Shown here: one piece after another, positions 33,721 through 45,003 of the stretch
Layout: each line of letters opens with the position of its first letter
Numbering within the stretch: the stretch's first letter is position 1
NCBI GenBank assembly: GCA_963575745.1
Contig: CAUYUJ010020259.1
Location: forward strand, 1-64,000
DNA: 64,000 bases
Reading direction: 5' to 3'
DNA from: Prorocentrum cordatum
Lineage: Eukaryota; Sar; Dinophyceae; Prorocentrales; Prorocentraceae
The notes under the pieces: model-generated
Databases searched by the model: none
What the model was told of the DNA's origin: nothing
Seen by the model: the letters and a program-made list of their open reading frames with translations, nothing else
Made by a program: the position numbers and the translations under genes

Positions 33721-34750
33721 TCGGGTTGAAGTTTCATTTGTAGAGAAATATGATCCTTCCCTTCAGTGACTATTCTGTTTTTCAATTGAAGTGCTCCTCC
33801 TGGGGCTCGCACGCGGCTTTTAATGGAAAATCAAGGGCCACCATACTGGTTTCCTGGTTCATAACAACAGCGGCTCCCGCCTGGTATTTCCTCATAGTTT
33901 ATTTCAAAACCGCGCTCTCGCGCAGAACCCCCTCAGAATTTATCCAATCGCGCCCGAGCGTGGGACTTTATCGCAACTTATTGCGGCGCCGTGCCCCCAA
34001 GACTCACGAATCACGCTCTCGCTGGGTTTCCTAAAGGTTTAGTTGGAAATCGCGCTATCGCTCGACACTTCCTTCATGATAGGTTGACGCTTTGGCGCCT
34101 CGCCCGCTCGACTTGGCCGTCTGGGTCCGCCCGCCCCACCTGCCTGTTAGGGTCCGCCCGCCCGACACGCCCGTCTCGTTCTGCCGTTTGTGCTCCTGCT
34201 CCCAGTCCTCCTCCTGCAAATCTCTCTCGTGCTCCATCGTTCTTCCTCCCCCTTGTCTCTTCACTCCTCCTTTCCTTCCCCTGTCGTGTGGGCTGCGCCA
34301 GCTACATGCGGCAGGTAGGGAAGTTACACTCGCAATGTGGGTACGATCGAGGACGAAGAGGGCTGGTACCGAGGGTTTGGGATTTACGTGTTGAATGTCA
34401 CGTGAGGCATTCGCGAACAGTTCGAAACTGATGGTTGAATTTTCATTTCTAAAGCATATCTACTGTTGACCCCCCCCTTCGGTAACCATTGTGTGTTTTT
34501 TAAGGCAAGTGTCCCTGCCGGGGCGTGCACCGTGATTTTCCATTGGAAAGTCAGGGGTCACCAAACTGGCCTCCTGGCCCCCGAGTTACAGCAACAACAG
34601 CAACAACAACAATCATTCCAAGACTGTTCGCTCTTACTTGCCCGCGTGTCATTCAAAACAAGTTCCCCACACCCTCGATACCCACCCTTTTTGTCTTCGA
34701 TACCACCCCCTTTGGGTTTTTTTTCTCATTGCGGGGGGCGGCGGGCTTAG
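33720..34750 (+). repeat. HOR2 unit 2 and a partial unit 3
   Basis: Y-Z-W repeats at 33750-34440. Unit 3 restarts at 34440 with Y, then breaks off at about 34630, leaving sequence not shared with the other units. Confidence 0.75.
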
Positions 34751-34929
34751 ACAGGCGGACAAACCTACACGGGCGGACAATCCTTCGTGGGCGTACATGT
34801 GCCCGCCATTGGACTTGGTGTGTGCCCTGCAAAAGAGGAAGGGGAGAACGATGGAGATCTGGAGGAAGGGAGGGGGAGGGACGAAGGAAGGGGGAAAACG
34901 CCAGGAGAGACGGAACGAAGGGGGGGGCG

Positions 34930-34938
34930 GTTGATTAG

Positions 34939-34978
<40 letters not shown>

Positions 34979-35270
34979 AGAGAGAGAGAGAGAGAAAGAG
35001 AGAAAGAGAGAGACAGAGACAGAAAGAGAGGTATATACACGTAGCGACATATAAGAGAGGTAGAGAAAGAGAGAGAGAGGGGATATAGAGAAAGAAAGAG
35101 GGAGGGAGGATGCAGGAGAGGGGAGGGAGAAAGGAACAGGGAGAGGAGGGAGAGTGGATAGGGCAGCGAAGCACAAGGATGAGGGACGTGAGGAGGGAGA
35201 GAGAAAGGAGGAGAGGAGGGAGGAGGGAGGAGGGAGAGGGAGGAGGAGCAGGAAGGAAAGAGCGTGAACG
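34930..35270 (+). repeat. (GA)n purine tract
   Basis: GA dinucleotide runs at 34945-35030, then GGAGGA-type purines to 35270. Confidence 0.9.
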
Positions 35271-35274
35271 TTCG

Positions 35275-35905
35275 AGGAAGTCCTAGGCGAACGCGCCGTT
35301 CCTGAAGGAAGCCTCGGGCGGGAGCCCACGACGGGCGGGCGATCCCCTGACGGGCGGGTCGGGCGGGTGGGACATTCAAGCGGGATGCCTGAGTCTGGCG
35401 AGGGCGCGATTACTAAGTAAATTGTAGCGGCGTCCTTGGCGCATCGTGTTTCCTGAGCGTCGAAAGCGCGATTTCTGAATACATTGCATGGGGTCACAAG
35501 CGAGAGCGCAATTCCTGAATCAAATGTGAAGGGTTCTCTGGCGGGAGCGGGGGTCTTGATTAAATTGCGAGGAAGTCGTGATTCAATTGCGAGGAAGTCT
35601 CAAGCGGGAGCGCCGTTCCTACGTAAATTGTGAGGGAGTCTCACATGGGAGCGGGGGTCCTGACTAAATTGCGACGAAGTCACAGGCGAGAGCACCGATC
35701 CTGAGTAAATTGCGAGGAAGTCTCAGGAGGGGGGTCCTGAGCAAATTTGGAGGAAGTCTCAGGCGGGAGCCGTTGTTGTTGTAATCCGGGGGGCCAGGGG
35801 CCCAGTTTGAGCACCAAGATGGTGCGAGCGTCGAAGGGCACATTTTGATTGAGAAAAAGCAGCATGCACCGGTGAGGGGGGATCAGCAAGAATTATTCTT
35901 CATAA
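35275..35905 (-). repeat. HOR2 modules Z and Y, reversed
   Basis: Minus-strand copies of the 50-bp Z units (CGAGGAAGTC, AGCGGGGGTCCTGA) and of Y (GTTGTTGTAATCCGGGGGGC). They face the plus-strand copy that starts at 35920. Confidence 0.75.
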
Positions 35906-35919
35906 ATGAAAATTCATCA

Positions 35920-36600
35920 ACAACAACAACGGTTCCCGCCTGACACTTCCTCGCGATGTATTTCCAAATCGTGCTCTCGCGCGGGACTTCCTCAAGTGTA
36001 TGCAGGAATTGCGCTCTCGCTTGGGGCTTCGCGTTTTTGTTAAAATACCGCGCCTTCGACGCTCAGGAATTGCGCTTTCGTTTGGGTTTTTCCAGCGAAT
36101 TTGTTGGACATCGCTCTGCCGCTCGAGCTCTCCTCGCGATTCATCCAGTACTGACGTTTCAGCAGCCCGCCTTCTCGACCTGGCCGCTTGGGCCCGCCTT
36201 CCTCTCCGCCCGTTAGGGTCTACCCGCCCAATGGTCCCGTCTGTCTGCCATGTGTTTTCTGTTCCTAGCCCCCGTTCTGGTAATGCCGTGCTCCATCCTT
36301 CTTCCTCCCTGTTCCATCCGTCGTGTCTTGCCTTGTTTTAGGGGCTGAGCTAAATGCTCGTGGCAGGTAAGGAAGATATACCTTCAAGGCGGTACTATCC
36401 AAGACGAAGAGGGATGGTACCGAGGTCTTGAAATATACGTGTTGAGTGGCATGCGAGCGGGTAAGAGCGATCAGTCTTAACCTGAAGCTTGTTGATTTTG
36501 TTTGTTCTTGTTGTTGTTCTTGTTGTTGTTGTTGTTGTTGAACATTATTACTTCTAAAGAAATATTATTGTTGAGACCCCTGGTGCGCGACCCCCCTCCA
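35920..36600 (+). repeat. HOR2 unit 4
   Basis: Z 35930-36165, W 36165-36480, (GTT)n to 36541, then the start of a Y module that changes into unrelated AT-rich sequence. Confidence 0.75.
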
Positions 36601-36709
36601 AAACCTAGGCCGCAGCCTCATTTCCTTCATTTTCTAGCGAAAGCTTCAGAAAAGTGGATTGTGTCCGGATCCGGTTGTTTTGTTGTAATCCGTTTTCCCT
36701 TGCAAAAAA

Positions 36710-37320
36710 CACTATAAAATGAAAATTCTTGTTCTTACTTGATCAAATTGCAAGAATCCCTTGCAAAAAATAAGGTAAAGTGGACATTCGTGCGCGCAAG
36801 ACGAAATCCTTCCAAAACCTTAGGTTTCGTAACGATTTTAACATAAAAACATCAAAAACCCAATGGTTTTTTAAGAAAAAATGTCAAAATTTCATCCCGC
36901 GCGCGCTGTCCGAATCCTACAAAACCAGTGGTTTTTCAACATTTATGTTACATGAGCTCGCGCGAGCTACTTTTTCTTGTTCTAACATAATCAAATTTCA
37001 ATAATCCCTTGCAAAAAATAAGGTAAAGTGGACATTCGCGCGCGCAAGACGAAATCCTTCCAGAACCTTAGGTTTCGTAACGATTTCAACATAAAAACAT
37101 CAAAAACCCAATGGTTTTTCAAAAAAAATGTCAAAATTTCATCCCGTGCGCGCTGTCCGACTCCCACAAAACCAATGGTTTTTCAACATTTATGTTACAT
37201 GAGCTCGCGCGAGCTACTTTTTCTTGTTCTAACATAATCAAATTTCAATAATCCCTTGCAAAAAAAATGTAAAGTGGACATTCGCGCGCGCAAGACCAAC
37301 AAAAAACACGACGATCTCAG
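36710..37320 (+). repeat. 248-bp AT-rich tandem repeat
   Basis: GTAAAGTGGACATTCG starts units at 36775, 37023 and 37269, giving periods of 248 and 246 bp. Two units are complete, with partial copies on both sides. Each contains the perfect palindrome AGCTCGCGCGAGCT. Much more AT-rich than its surroundings. Confidence 0.9.
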
Positions 37321-37344
37321 GAACTTGCCCCAAAAATGTGACCA

Positions 37345-37410
37345 ACTCCGCTCTCTCTGTCTCTCTCTCTGTCTGCTCTCTGTCTCTCTCTCTGTCTGTC
37401 TGTGTCATGT
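37345..37410 (+). repeat. (CTCT)n/(GTCT)n microsatellite
   Basis: Two near-identical CTCTGTCTCTCTCTCTGTCT blocks. Confidence 0.9.
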
Positions 37411-37689
37411 ATTGTATGTCACAATTGCAGGATGCTGGGCACACGCGCGCCCCGAATAAGTGACCAAGTTCTGTGGGTGTGTACCCCACGCCAGTGTAGT
37501 AGCCACGGTCGTCCGCACGCCACGAAGTGAAGTGTCCCAACGTCATAGGGCGGGAAGCTGGGTTTGGGTGGTCGCGAAGAGTCGTTTGGATATTTGGTAG
37601 AGCTTGAACTGCCCCCCCACGAAGTGGGGGTATTGTCTCGCGTCGCATGAAAACCCTGGCACTGGTGAGAACACTGAGCGTTCGGGTAA

Positions 37690-38817
37690 AATGATTGTTG
37701 TTGTTGTTGTTGTTGTTGAGTTCTCGCTCATGAAGAACAATTATTGTTAATCCCCCCTCTGGGGCACATGGTTTTTCAATTGCATTGCCCGTCCCGGGGC
37801 TCGCACCCAGTTTTTTATCGTGGAAAATTGTTTGTTCTCCGAATTGTGTCTTTGGCCCGCGGTTGACAACAACAACGGCTCCCGCCTGATACGTCCTCAC
37901 AATTTATTCCCAAATCGCGCTCTCGCGACGGACTTCCTCACACTTTATGCAGAAATCGCGCTCGCGCGTGGAATTTCTCGCAATTTATTCAAACGTCGCG
38001 CCTCCAACCCTTAGGGGTCGCGCTGTCGCTCGGGCTTCCGTCAGGATTTACTTGGGAATCGCGCTATCGCGCGAGACTCCCTTGTGATTCATGTTCACGT
38101 TTCGGCAACACGCCTGCTCGACCTAGCCTCCTGGCCCCGCCTTCCCCTCCCGCCCGTTACGGTCTACCCGCCCGATCTGCCCGTCTGGTTCTGCCACGTG
38201 TTTGCTGCTCCTAGGGGCTCCCGCCTGATACGTCCTCACAGTTAATTCCAACGTCGCGTTTGCGCGGATTTCTTTTCAATTTCTGCTGGAATCGCGCTCT
38301 CGCGTGGGACTTTTTCGCAATTTATTCAAGCGCCGTGGCCTCGAGACCCAGGAATCACGCTCTCGTTTTGGCTTTGGTTTTTCTCACGATGTGTTTGGAA
38401 ATCGCGGTATCGCTCGAGCTCTTCTCGCCATTCATGCAGCATTCACGCTTCAGCAACACGCCTTCTCGACCTGGCCGCCTGGGCCCACCTTCCCGAACCG
38501 CCCGTTAGGGTCTACCCGCCCCATGGTCCCGTCTGGTTCTGCCACGTGTTTTCTGCTCTTGGCCCCCGTTCCGGTAATCCCGTGCTCAAGCCCTCTTCCT
38601 CCCCTTTCCATCCGTCTTCTCTTTTCCTGTATCAGGGGCTGCACCAGCTACGCGTGGCAGGTAAGGAAGATATGCCCCCAGAGGGGGTACGATCGAAAAC
38701 GAAGAGGGCTGGTACCGAGGGTTTGAGATATACGTGTTGGATGGCATGCGACCAGGTAGGAACGAACAGTCTTAAAATTATTGTAGTTGTTGCTGTTGCT
38801 GCTGCTGCTGCTGCTGC

Positions 38818-38903
<86 letters not shown>

Positions 38904-38917
38904 GTTGTTTGTTGTTC

Positions 38918-38968
<51 letters not shown>

Positions 38969-39005
38969 TTGTTGTTGTTGTTGTTGTTGTTCTTGTTCTT
39001 GTTGT
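37690..39005 (+). repeat. HOR2 units 5 and 6
   Basis: (GTT)n 37692-37720, Y 37740-37880, Z 37880-38110, shortened W to 38215, then a second Z-W run 38215-38775. It closes with a 230-bp (GTT)n tract with a (GCT)n core at 38790-38820. Confidence 0.8.
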
Positions 39006-39059
39006 AATTATAAGTGGTGTTTTTTCTTCTGTTGCTGCTGCGGTCGATTTTTAACTTTC

Positions 39060-39600
39060 GAAGAATAACAATTGTTGGATCCCCCTCAACGGTGCACATT
39101 TTGGCTTTTCCATTGAAGGGCGCCTTTCGCGGCTCGTTTTTTTCCTCACAGCGTATTCCGAAATCGCGCTCTCTCGCGGGGCTTCCTCAGAAGTAATTGC
39201 AGGATTCACGCTCTCAGGCGGAGACAATTCATTCAGACAGCGTTTTCGACACACAGGAATGACGCTCTCGCTTTGGCCTTTCTCACGATTTAGCTGGGAA
39301 TCGCGCTATCGCTCGAGCTCTCCTCGGGATTCATGCAGGACGCACGCGTCAGCAACCCGCCTTCTCGACCTGGCCGCCTCGGCCCGCCTTCCCGAGCCGC
39401 CCGCCAGGGTCTGCCTGCCCGATCAGCCCGTCTGGTTCTGCCACGTGTTTTCTGCTTTTAGCCCCCTTCCTGCCAATCTACCTAGTGCTCCATCCTTCTT
39501 CCTCTCACTTTCATCCGTCCTCTTGTCCCTTGTTTTAGGGGCTGCACTAATGCACGTGGCAGGTAGGGAAGGTATACCCCCAACGGGGACGATCGAGGAT
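39060..39600 (+). repeat. HOR2 unit 7
   Basis: Y 39060-39140, Z 39150-39355 and W 39355-39600, then the array ends. Confidence 0.75.
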
Positions 39601-40060
39601 GGAACCAGAACCTGATGCTCTTGTATTCTGGACGCGCAGTGCACGTGGTCCGCCCTGCGTGTGTGCACGGTGCAGTTTGCGTGAGCAGCGCCCGCAGGGC
39701 ACCAGCCATAGAGCGCCGCTCATAGGGCACCAGCCACGGAGCACCACCGATCGGGCACCAAGGCCAGAACGAGACGTCGCAACCATCCAGGCATCACAGG
39801 GCACCTGCCCTACAGCGCCACCCCTGGCCCCGCTTGGACGCCCCCCCTGGGACGTTCCGTCTGGTGCCCCCCCGAGGTCCGACGGCGCGGTGCGCCCCAG
39901 CGGCCGCAATCCGCCGCTCGCGCGCGCGCGCCGTCAGGCGGGCCGGCGCGGCCCTGGCGTCGGCTCGGCCCGGCGGTGCGCCGGAGGGGAGGGGGTCTCT
40001 TCGTCTTTCGGGGCTCGGGGGGGTTGGGGTCAATGCAAGCGGGGGTCAGCCAGAGCGCCG
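39601..40060. other. No gene seen
   Basis: Short GCACCAGCCA-type repetition at 39690-39760, otherwise unstructured GC-rich sequence. Confidence 0.4.
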
Positions 40061-40061
40061 G

Positions 40062-40165
40062 ATTTTGCAGGATCCTGCAGAGCCAGGGTCGCATTGACCT
40101 GGGCTTGGGCGCAGGATCCTGCAGGATCCCGCAGGATCCTCCAGGATTCTGCAGGATCCTGCAAG
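40062..40165 (+). repeat. GCAGGATCCT repeat
   Basis: Five or more units of 10-11 bp with the palindrome AGGATCCT at the centre of most of them. Confidence 0.85.
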
Positions 40166-41480
40166 GCCCGACTAACCCATGTTTGCACTGACCTGGGTCA
40201 GTGCGTCCCCGAAGGGGGTTTTCGTCTTCGCTCGTCAGGGGCAGCGCTGCTCTGGATGGGGGTATGATCGAGGGGGTGGGGGTGATTGATCGATTAGGTG
40301 GGCACCTGGACCGTCTCCAAAACGAGCATCCAACTGTCCCCCCTTACTCTGGATGAGACCATATTCGCCCCCCCCACCTTAGATCCGCGGGGGGGATTGG
40401 GCGCGTACTGTCGGAACGGGTGCAAGGGGAGCTGCCTCGAGTTCGACTCCAGGTCGGCTCAAGTTCGACTCAAGCTCGGCTCAAGGCGACGGACGTTCCA
40501 CGCAGCATCGACGCGTGAGTGGAACGAGGGGCCCAAGGAAGGTCTCCTGAACGCGCATCGAAGGACAGTCTCAGGGGCTGATGCGTCGACCCCTGACCGC
40601 CGTCCCTCGCCGATAGGGGCCCGATAGCCCACCCTGCCCAGGAACGTTGGGATTCGCTATCCAAGGCCCATCGCCGTCGCCAGCCAGGGTCGGGGAGCTG
40701 GTTTCGGTCCTGCACGCCGGGGGCTTTCCTCGATACATTGGCGCGCTGATTCGCTATCCCCCACCTTTCGTCCGACCCGACTGGGCGAGAGTCGGGGCTT
40801 CGCAGAGGAGGGGTTCGCCCAAGGCGAGGTTGGGGAACGAACCCAGCTGGGCGCTCACAGTTGCTTCTTCCAGGGAAAGCGATTCTCTTCTCACCCCACC
40901 TCTGCCCCACACCTTTACGTCCCCCCAAAAGAGCTGGACATATCGGGGCGCATGCTTCGGAGGTTTTCGGGAGCCCAGGGCGCTTTTCGTCAGCTGCGCC
41001 TCGTCGGTGGGTGTCTGGGGATGCTGGAGCCGTCCCGGCCGCCTGGGAGGGCGGTTGGCCCGCGGAGGCGAAGGCCCAAACAATGTGGTTGTATTGCATG
41101 CGCGCGTCGTTCGCCCGCTGCGATCTGGAGCAAACGTGCAATTAACCGCTCGGCAACACGCAGCCTGTCTCTAAGACAAATGAATCAAGCGCATGCGATC
41201 TTATGTCTCGATGCATGAATTATGCATGTCGCGGCGTGGCAATAGTTCTGCGGCAAGGCGAGACAGAGCAGGCAGATGTCGCGTCCGGCGGCGCTGCGGC
41301 GACGGAAAAGGAATGACGAATTGTTTTGTCGTTGCCTGAGGGCGCGGGCTGGGGGCGACGAAGAACGGGAACACTTTTTGGTTGTTCGTTGTCTTGGCGG
41401 GCTGCCCTACGAGATTCCCAGCTTGACCGCGGTGCTCGCTGCGAAAATCATGACGGCTTTTCCAAAATAAGCATTGGCTT
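40166..41480. other. No gene seen; one copy of dispersed repeat K at 40940-41010
   Basis: Repeat K (GGGCGCATG, TCGGAGGTTTTCGGGAGCCC, CGTCAGCTGCG) is shared with about 21778-21855 and 45190-45245. The rest holds no recognisable gene. Confidence 0.45.
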
Positions 41481-41482
41481 CC

Positions 41483-41681
41483 GAATCTCGGAAGCCGGGC
41501 AAGGGCTGCTAAATCCGTGGCTGCTAAAATCGACTTCCGGGAAGTTGTCTTCGTCCTTCCGGGAAGAAGCCCGTTGACTGTTTCGCGTGCCGCGCCTCAT
41601 TCCGGGAAGTTGTTTTTTCCTTCCGGGAGGGCCGCTTTAGCAGCCACGGTTTTAGCAGCCCTCGCCCAGCTTCCCAGAATC
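41483..41681. mobile_element. Inverted-repeat element IR-I
   Basis: Arms of about 49 bp: the left arm has AGGGCTGCTAAATCCGTGGC and the right arm GCCACGGTTTTAGCAGCCCT. The arms continue outward through GAATCTCGGAAG and CTTCCCAGAATC. The interior has four TTCCGGGA blocks. No coding capacity. Confidence 0.75.
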
Positions 41682-41819
41682 AGTTTGCCGATCCATCGGC
41701 GGTGTATCGCCGACCTTGGCTGGGTGCCTGCCCTCCGAGCCAGAGTCCCCCCCCGTATACGTCCCCTCGGCCGACCCACGGCACGCCTTCGCCCCCAGGC
41801 TCGACCCTCCCTGTAGAAC

Positions 41820-41820
<1 letters not shown>

Positions 41821-41892
<72 letters not shown>
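41821..41892 (+). repeat. Homopolymer T, 72 bp
   Basis: Uninterrupted T run. Read from the minus strand it is a poly(A) tract and could mark the 3' end of a retroposed sequence at 41893 and above, but no gene was recognised there. Confidence 0.95.
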
Positions 41893-42776
41893 CTCTTGTT
41901 CACAGCGTGGAGCCCCAGAAGTTTCGACCCCTTCCCAGGATGGGCGCTGCGTAATAGGCAAGGCAGGACAAGAACGCGGTGCATCTGTTCAGGACGCGTG
42001 GGCAGAACGCGCAAGTAAAAAGCTGCTGGAGCCGCAGCTGTGGCGCCTCCTGGGAGGAGGAGGAGACAGGAGGAGAAGAGGTGTGCACAAAAGGCTTCAG
42101 ACACTCACAGCATGGAGCTTGTGTACGGGTTGCGTGATGGGGGGGGGCGATCGATGGAGGTGGTTAGGAAAGGTGCATCTTTTGTGCCATAAAGGGGCCC
42201 CCTGGGGCCCCCCTGGGGCCCAAGAGGTGCACGCCCCCCCCCCCTCCGCTCGGCCTAGCACGTTCGTTCTCTCCCGAGTTGCTTCTTCACGTCCCCGGGG
42301 TCCGTCGAGGGCCTCCAGATGCCATAAGCGATGGCAGAAGCTGGACGTCAAGCCCTCAGAGCCCTCGATCTTCGAAGCTCGAGCCTCGATCCTGATTCCC
42401 CCCTCTCCCTCTCCGAAGTTCGCTCAGGATCGGTCCCCAGTTTGCCGCCTCGGATCGACTTCTGACGGCCCCAAGGCTCTGACCAGGGCCCCCAGAGAGC
42501 GGCGAAGGACGCGTATTAGCCCAGTGCGTGTTTACCCCGTTCAAAATGCCACACGCTGGAGCGCATTGCCTCTGCCTCGCCGCCGACGAGAAAAAGAGTG
42601 CTTACCCCATCCAGCTCCGCCGATAGGCACGCAGCCCGTGTCGGCCCGCATCGCCCACGCCGCCCGCGTCGGACTGAGGGGCCTCGGTGGACGAACACGT
42701 GCTGGCGCTAACACTCGTCCCCTGAGGATCTTCGGCTTCTTCGCACCTCTCCGACCCTCGGTCCTCGACGTGCTTA
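41893..42776. other. No gene seen
   Basis: Short related blocks TTCACAGCGTGGAGCCCCAG (about 41898) and CTCACAGCATGGAGCTTGTG (about 42105). No coding signal. Confidence 0.4.
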
Positions 42777-42966
42777 GTGGAAGTCGAATGGAGAGGAAGC
42801 ATGCTGCCACACAATTTCCTGATGCCTAACGTATGTTCCGCATTTGTTTTGCATTCACGTAAAAACAGGTGTGACACATTTTTAGAGCATGGTTTACGCA
42901 GTATATTCGCATCTTTAATTCAATGATCGGATTGTTCGAGTGTCCACTGTCATAGCATCCACAAGA
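42777..42966 (+). repeat. Dispersed repeat L, copy 1
   Basis: Starts GTGGAAGTCGAATGGAGAGG and ends CATAGCATCCACAAGA. It aligns along its length with 45352-45543, and the interior is AT-rich. Confidence 0.8.
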
Positions 42967-43597
42967 CGTGCTGGTCTCGGCACCCCCAGGCATACTCCTG
43001 CGACGCGTGCGTCGGCCCCGCAGGGGGGCGACGCACGCGCTCCGAAACATCTCTTTCCAGCACAGGCTTGGGTGGGTGGGCGCTTTCTGGGCATGCCGCC
43101 TGGGCAACGAGATGCAAAAACGTGTCCCTTGGTATCGCTCGGACGTGTGCACCTTTTCTCGGCGGGGATTATCAAGGAACATCCTGGGCCATCCCGCGAA
43201 CAAAAACACGCACGAAACCGAAAAGAGCACGGGGAATGGACGTCCGAGCGATGGCCAGTGTCTTGTGCTGTATGTTCGACGTGTGCCTCCACGTGGGGCG
43301 CATGCGGGTCAGGGCGCTCGTGAAGGGGGTGTGCCCAGGAGGCCTCGGACCGTCTGCTCGGGGCGGGGGGATTGACACCCACGGCCCCGCCTCGATGGGC
43401 GTTTGCCACCAGTTCTCGGACCCTGGGCTCCTCATCCAAGGGGGTTCTTTGCCCAACTCCCTCACCATTCGTTCGTTGTCGTTTTTTGTGCAAGGGAGCC
43501 TGCTTCCGCAGCCCAGAGGAGATAAAACAACGCCCTCACCATATCGTACGCTTATGCCGCGTGTTCGGTTCGGACGTGTGCCTCTAATCAAGGGCTA
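42967..43597. other. No gene seen
   Basis: Mixed sequence between repeat L and the inverted-repeat pair. No motif. Confidence 0.4.
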
Positions 43598-43774
43598 GAA
43601 AAACGCCCCTACCCTGGTTTGCGAGGCGCTGTGCGCTGAACCTCCTGTGGGCCGACAGGATAAGCCCTGCGCATCGCGCGTGTCGTGCGGCTCACTGGCG
43701 GCTCTCTGGCCTCCTGGGAGCTCGCAGGAGGCTTACTGACCACGCACTTGTAACCGGGGGTAGGGGCGTTTTTT
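43598..43774. mobile_element. Inverted-repeat element IR-D
   Basis: The left end AAAAACGCCCCTACCCTGGTT faces the right end AACCGGGGGTAGGGGCGTTT. About 177 bp, no coding capacity. The right end touches the next palindrome. Confidence 0.65.
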
Positions 43775-43940
43775 AGGGCGACGAGATCTATACATATCCA
43801 CTGCTCCTGGCCAGGCCCATCCTGGGCCCAGGAGCTGTGTATATGCCTCCCTGGCCAGGCCAGGAGGGCGTATACACCGCTCCTGGGCCCAGGATTGGCC
43901 TGGCCAGGAGCAGTGGATATGCATAGATCTCGTCGCCCTA
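43774..43940. mobile_element. Near-perfect 167-bp palindrome IR-E
   Basis: The left arm starts TAGGGCGACGAGATCTATAC and the right arm ends with its mirror, TATGCATAGATCTCGTCGCC. The arms stay complementary through CTGCTCCTGGCCAGG to a centre near 43857 with almost no loop. It ends about 40 bp before the proposed start codon of the J-domain gene. Confidence 0.85.
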
Positions 43941-43956
43941 TTTTTGCATCCCTCAG
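43941..43956 (+). promoter_or_regulatory. Candidate spliced-leader acceptor
   Basis: TTTTTGCATCCCTCAG is a pyrimidine-rich tract ending in AG, 25 bases before the proposed ATG. In dinoflagellates nuclear mRNAs receive the leader at such acceptors. Inference only. Confidence 0.35.
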
Positions 43957-43981
43957 TCTAAGTGGGGCGCAAAGTGCCAGC

Positions 43982-44113
43982 ATGCCCTGCTGCGTCCCGC
44001 GGTCCTCCCCCCGCCGCCCCCCGGCCTCGCCGGGGGGGCCGCGGAGGCTCTCGCGGCGCGCCCCACACGCCGTGCTGGGCGTCCCCGCGAGCGCCAGCGT
44101 GCGGGCCATCAAG
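43982..44113 (+). CDS. J-domain (DnaJ/HSP40) protein, exon 1
   Basis: J-domain proteins bring clients to HSP70 and stimulate its ATPase. This exon starts at ATG 43982 and has 44 codons. The first 28 residues are rich in Arg, Ser and Pro (MPCCVPRSSPRRPP at the start) and may be a targeting peptide. Then comes the J-domain opening HAVLGVPASASVRAIK, matching the family pattern Y-x-VLGV-x-x-x-A-x-x-x-x-IK. The frame ends at ATCAAG|GCCCAG, a GC donor. Splicing to 47435 restores the J domain without loss of a residue. A (GAG)n run starts about 40 bp into the intron and would otherwise extend the frame as poly-Glu. The start codon is the first ATG after a pyrimidine-AG acceptor. The gene has at least five exons over 14.5 kb; the 3' end was not found. 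Confidence 0.65.
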
Positions 44114-44149
44114 GCCCAGTGGTCGCGCTGCCCCGCCTCGAAGGGGCAG

Positions 44150-44395
44150 GAGCAGGAGGAGGAGGAGGAGGAGGAGGAGGAGGAGGAGGAGGAGGAGGAG
44201 GAGGAGGAGGAGGAGGAGGAGGAGGAGGAGGAGGAGGAGGAGAGGGAGGAGGAGGAGGAGGAGGAGGAGGAGGAGGAGGAGGAGGAGGAGGAGGAGGAGG
44301 AGGAGGAGGAGGAGGAGGAGGAGGAGGCGGAGGCGGAGGATGAGGAGGAGGAGGAGGAGGAGGAGGAGGAGGAGGAGGAGGAGGGGGGAAGGGAG
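44150..44395 (+). repeat. (GAG)n microsatellite in intron 1
   Basis: About 245 bp of nearly pure GAG, with GAGAGG and GCG interruptions. Confidence 0.95.
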
Positions 44396-44689
44396 GGGGG
44401 GGGAGTAGTTGGGGAGGATGAGGGGTGGAGGAGGATGAGGGGGCCTCGCCAGGGGGTGGGGCCCAGAGAGTTTTTCGTCCGCCAGGCAGGTGGCGTCCCC
44501 GCAGGGAGTGATCGCGAGGGGCGTGAGCTGCCGCTGGCATTCCACCGGGCGTTGCCGACCCCCGCCCCGAAGGGGCAGGCAGGGCGCCGCCCACGAGCCG
44601 ATTCGGTGCGCTTCGATTCGCTGGCCGGGGCCGCGACTCTGATTTCGATTCGATTCGGTCCGATCCTCGGCCACGCGCAGAGGGGTGGG

Positions 44690-44830
44690 AATGGGGGAGG
44701 GGGGACGGCTTCTTAGAAGGAGGCTGCTTCTCAGACGGCGCTGGCCTTACATCTACAGACGAGGCCCGCGCCTTCTGAGAAGCAGGGGTGCTTCTCAGAA
44801 GCCTTCCCCCCTCCCTCTCCCCCCCTCTCC
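44690..44830. mobile_element. Inverted-repeat element IR-C
   Basis: The left arm GGGGGAGGGGGGACGGCTTC mirrors the right arm GAAGCCTTCCCCCCTCCCTC; inner blocks with CTTCTCAGA pair too. Part of it is repeated in inverse at 27903-27968. It lies inside intron 1 of the J-domain gene. The flanks at 44600-44680 and 44890-44980 carry GATTCGATCC-type repeats. Confidence 0.65.
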
Positions 44831-45003
44831 CCCTCTCCGCGCAGCCAAGATTCACCAGCATCGGCCGGGGACAGCCGGAGCGGGGCGCGGCGATCCGATG
44901 TCGACTCGATTCGGGGCGATCCGCTGGCGATCCGATCCGTGTCCGATCCGATCCGATCTCGCGATTCGATCCAGCTCTGGCCTGGCAGGGAGGGGGTGGC
45001 TTA

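Noticed and set aside
36780-37237. Two near-identical short proteins (MDIRARKTKSF...)
   Set aside because: They are successive copies of the 248-bp AT-rich repeat. The frame ends at different places in the two copies and there is no start context.
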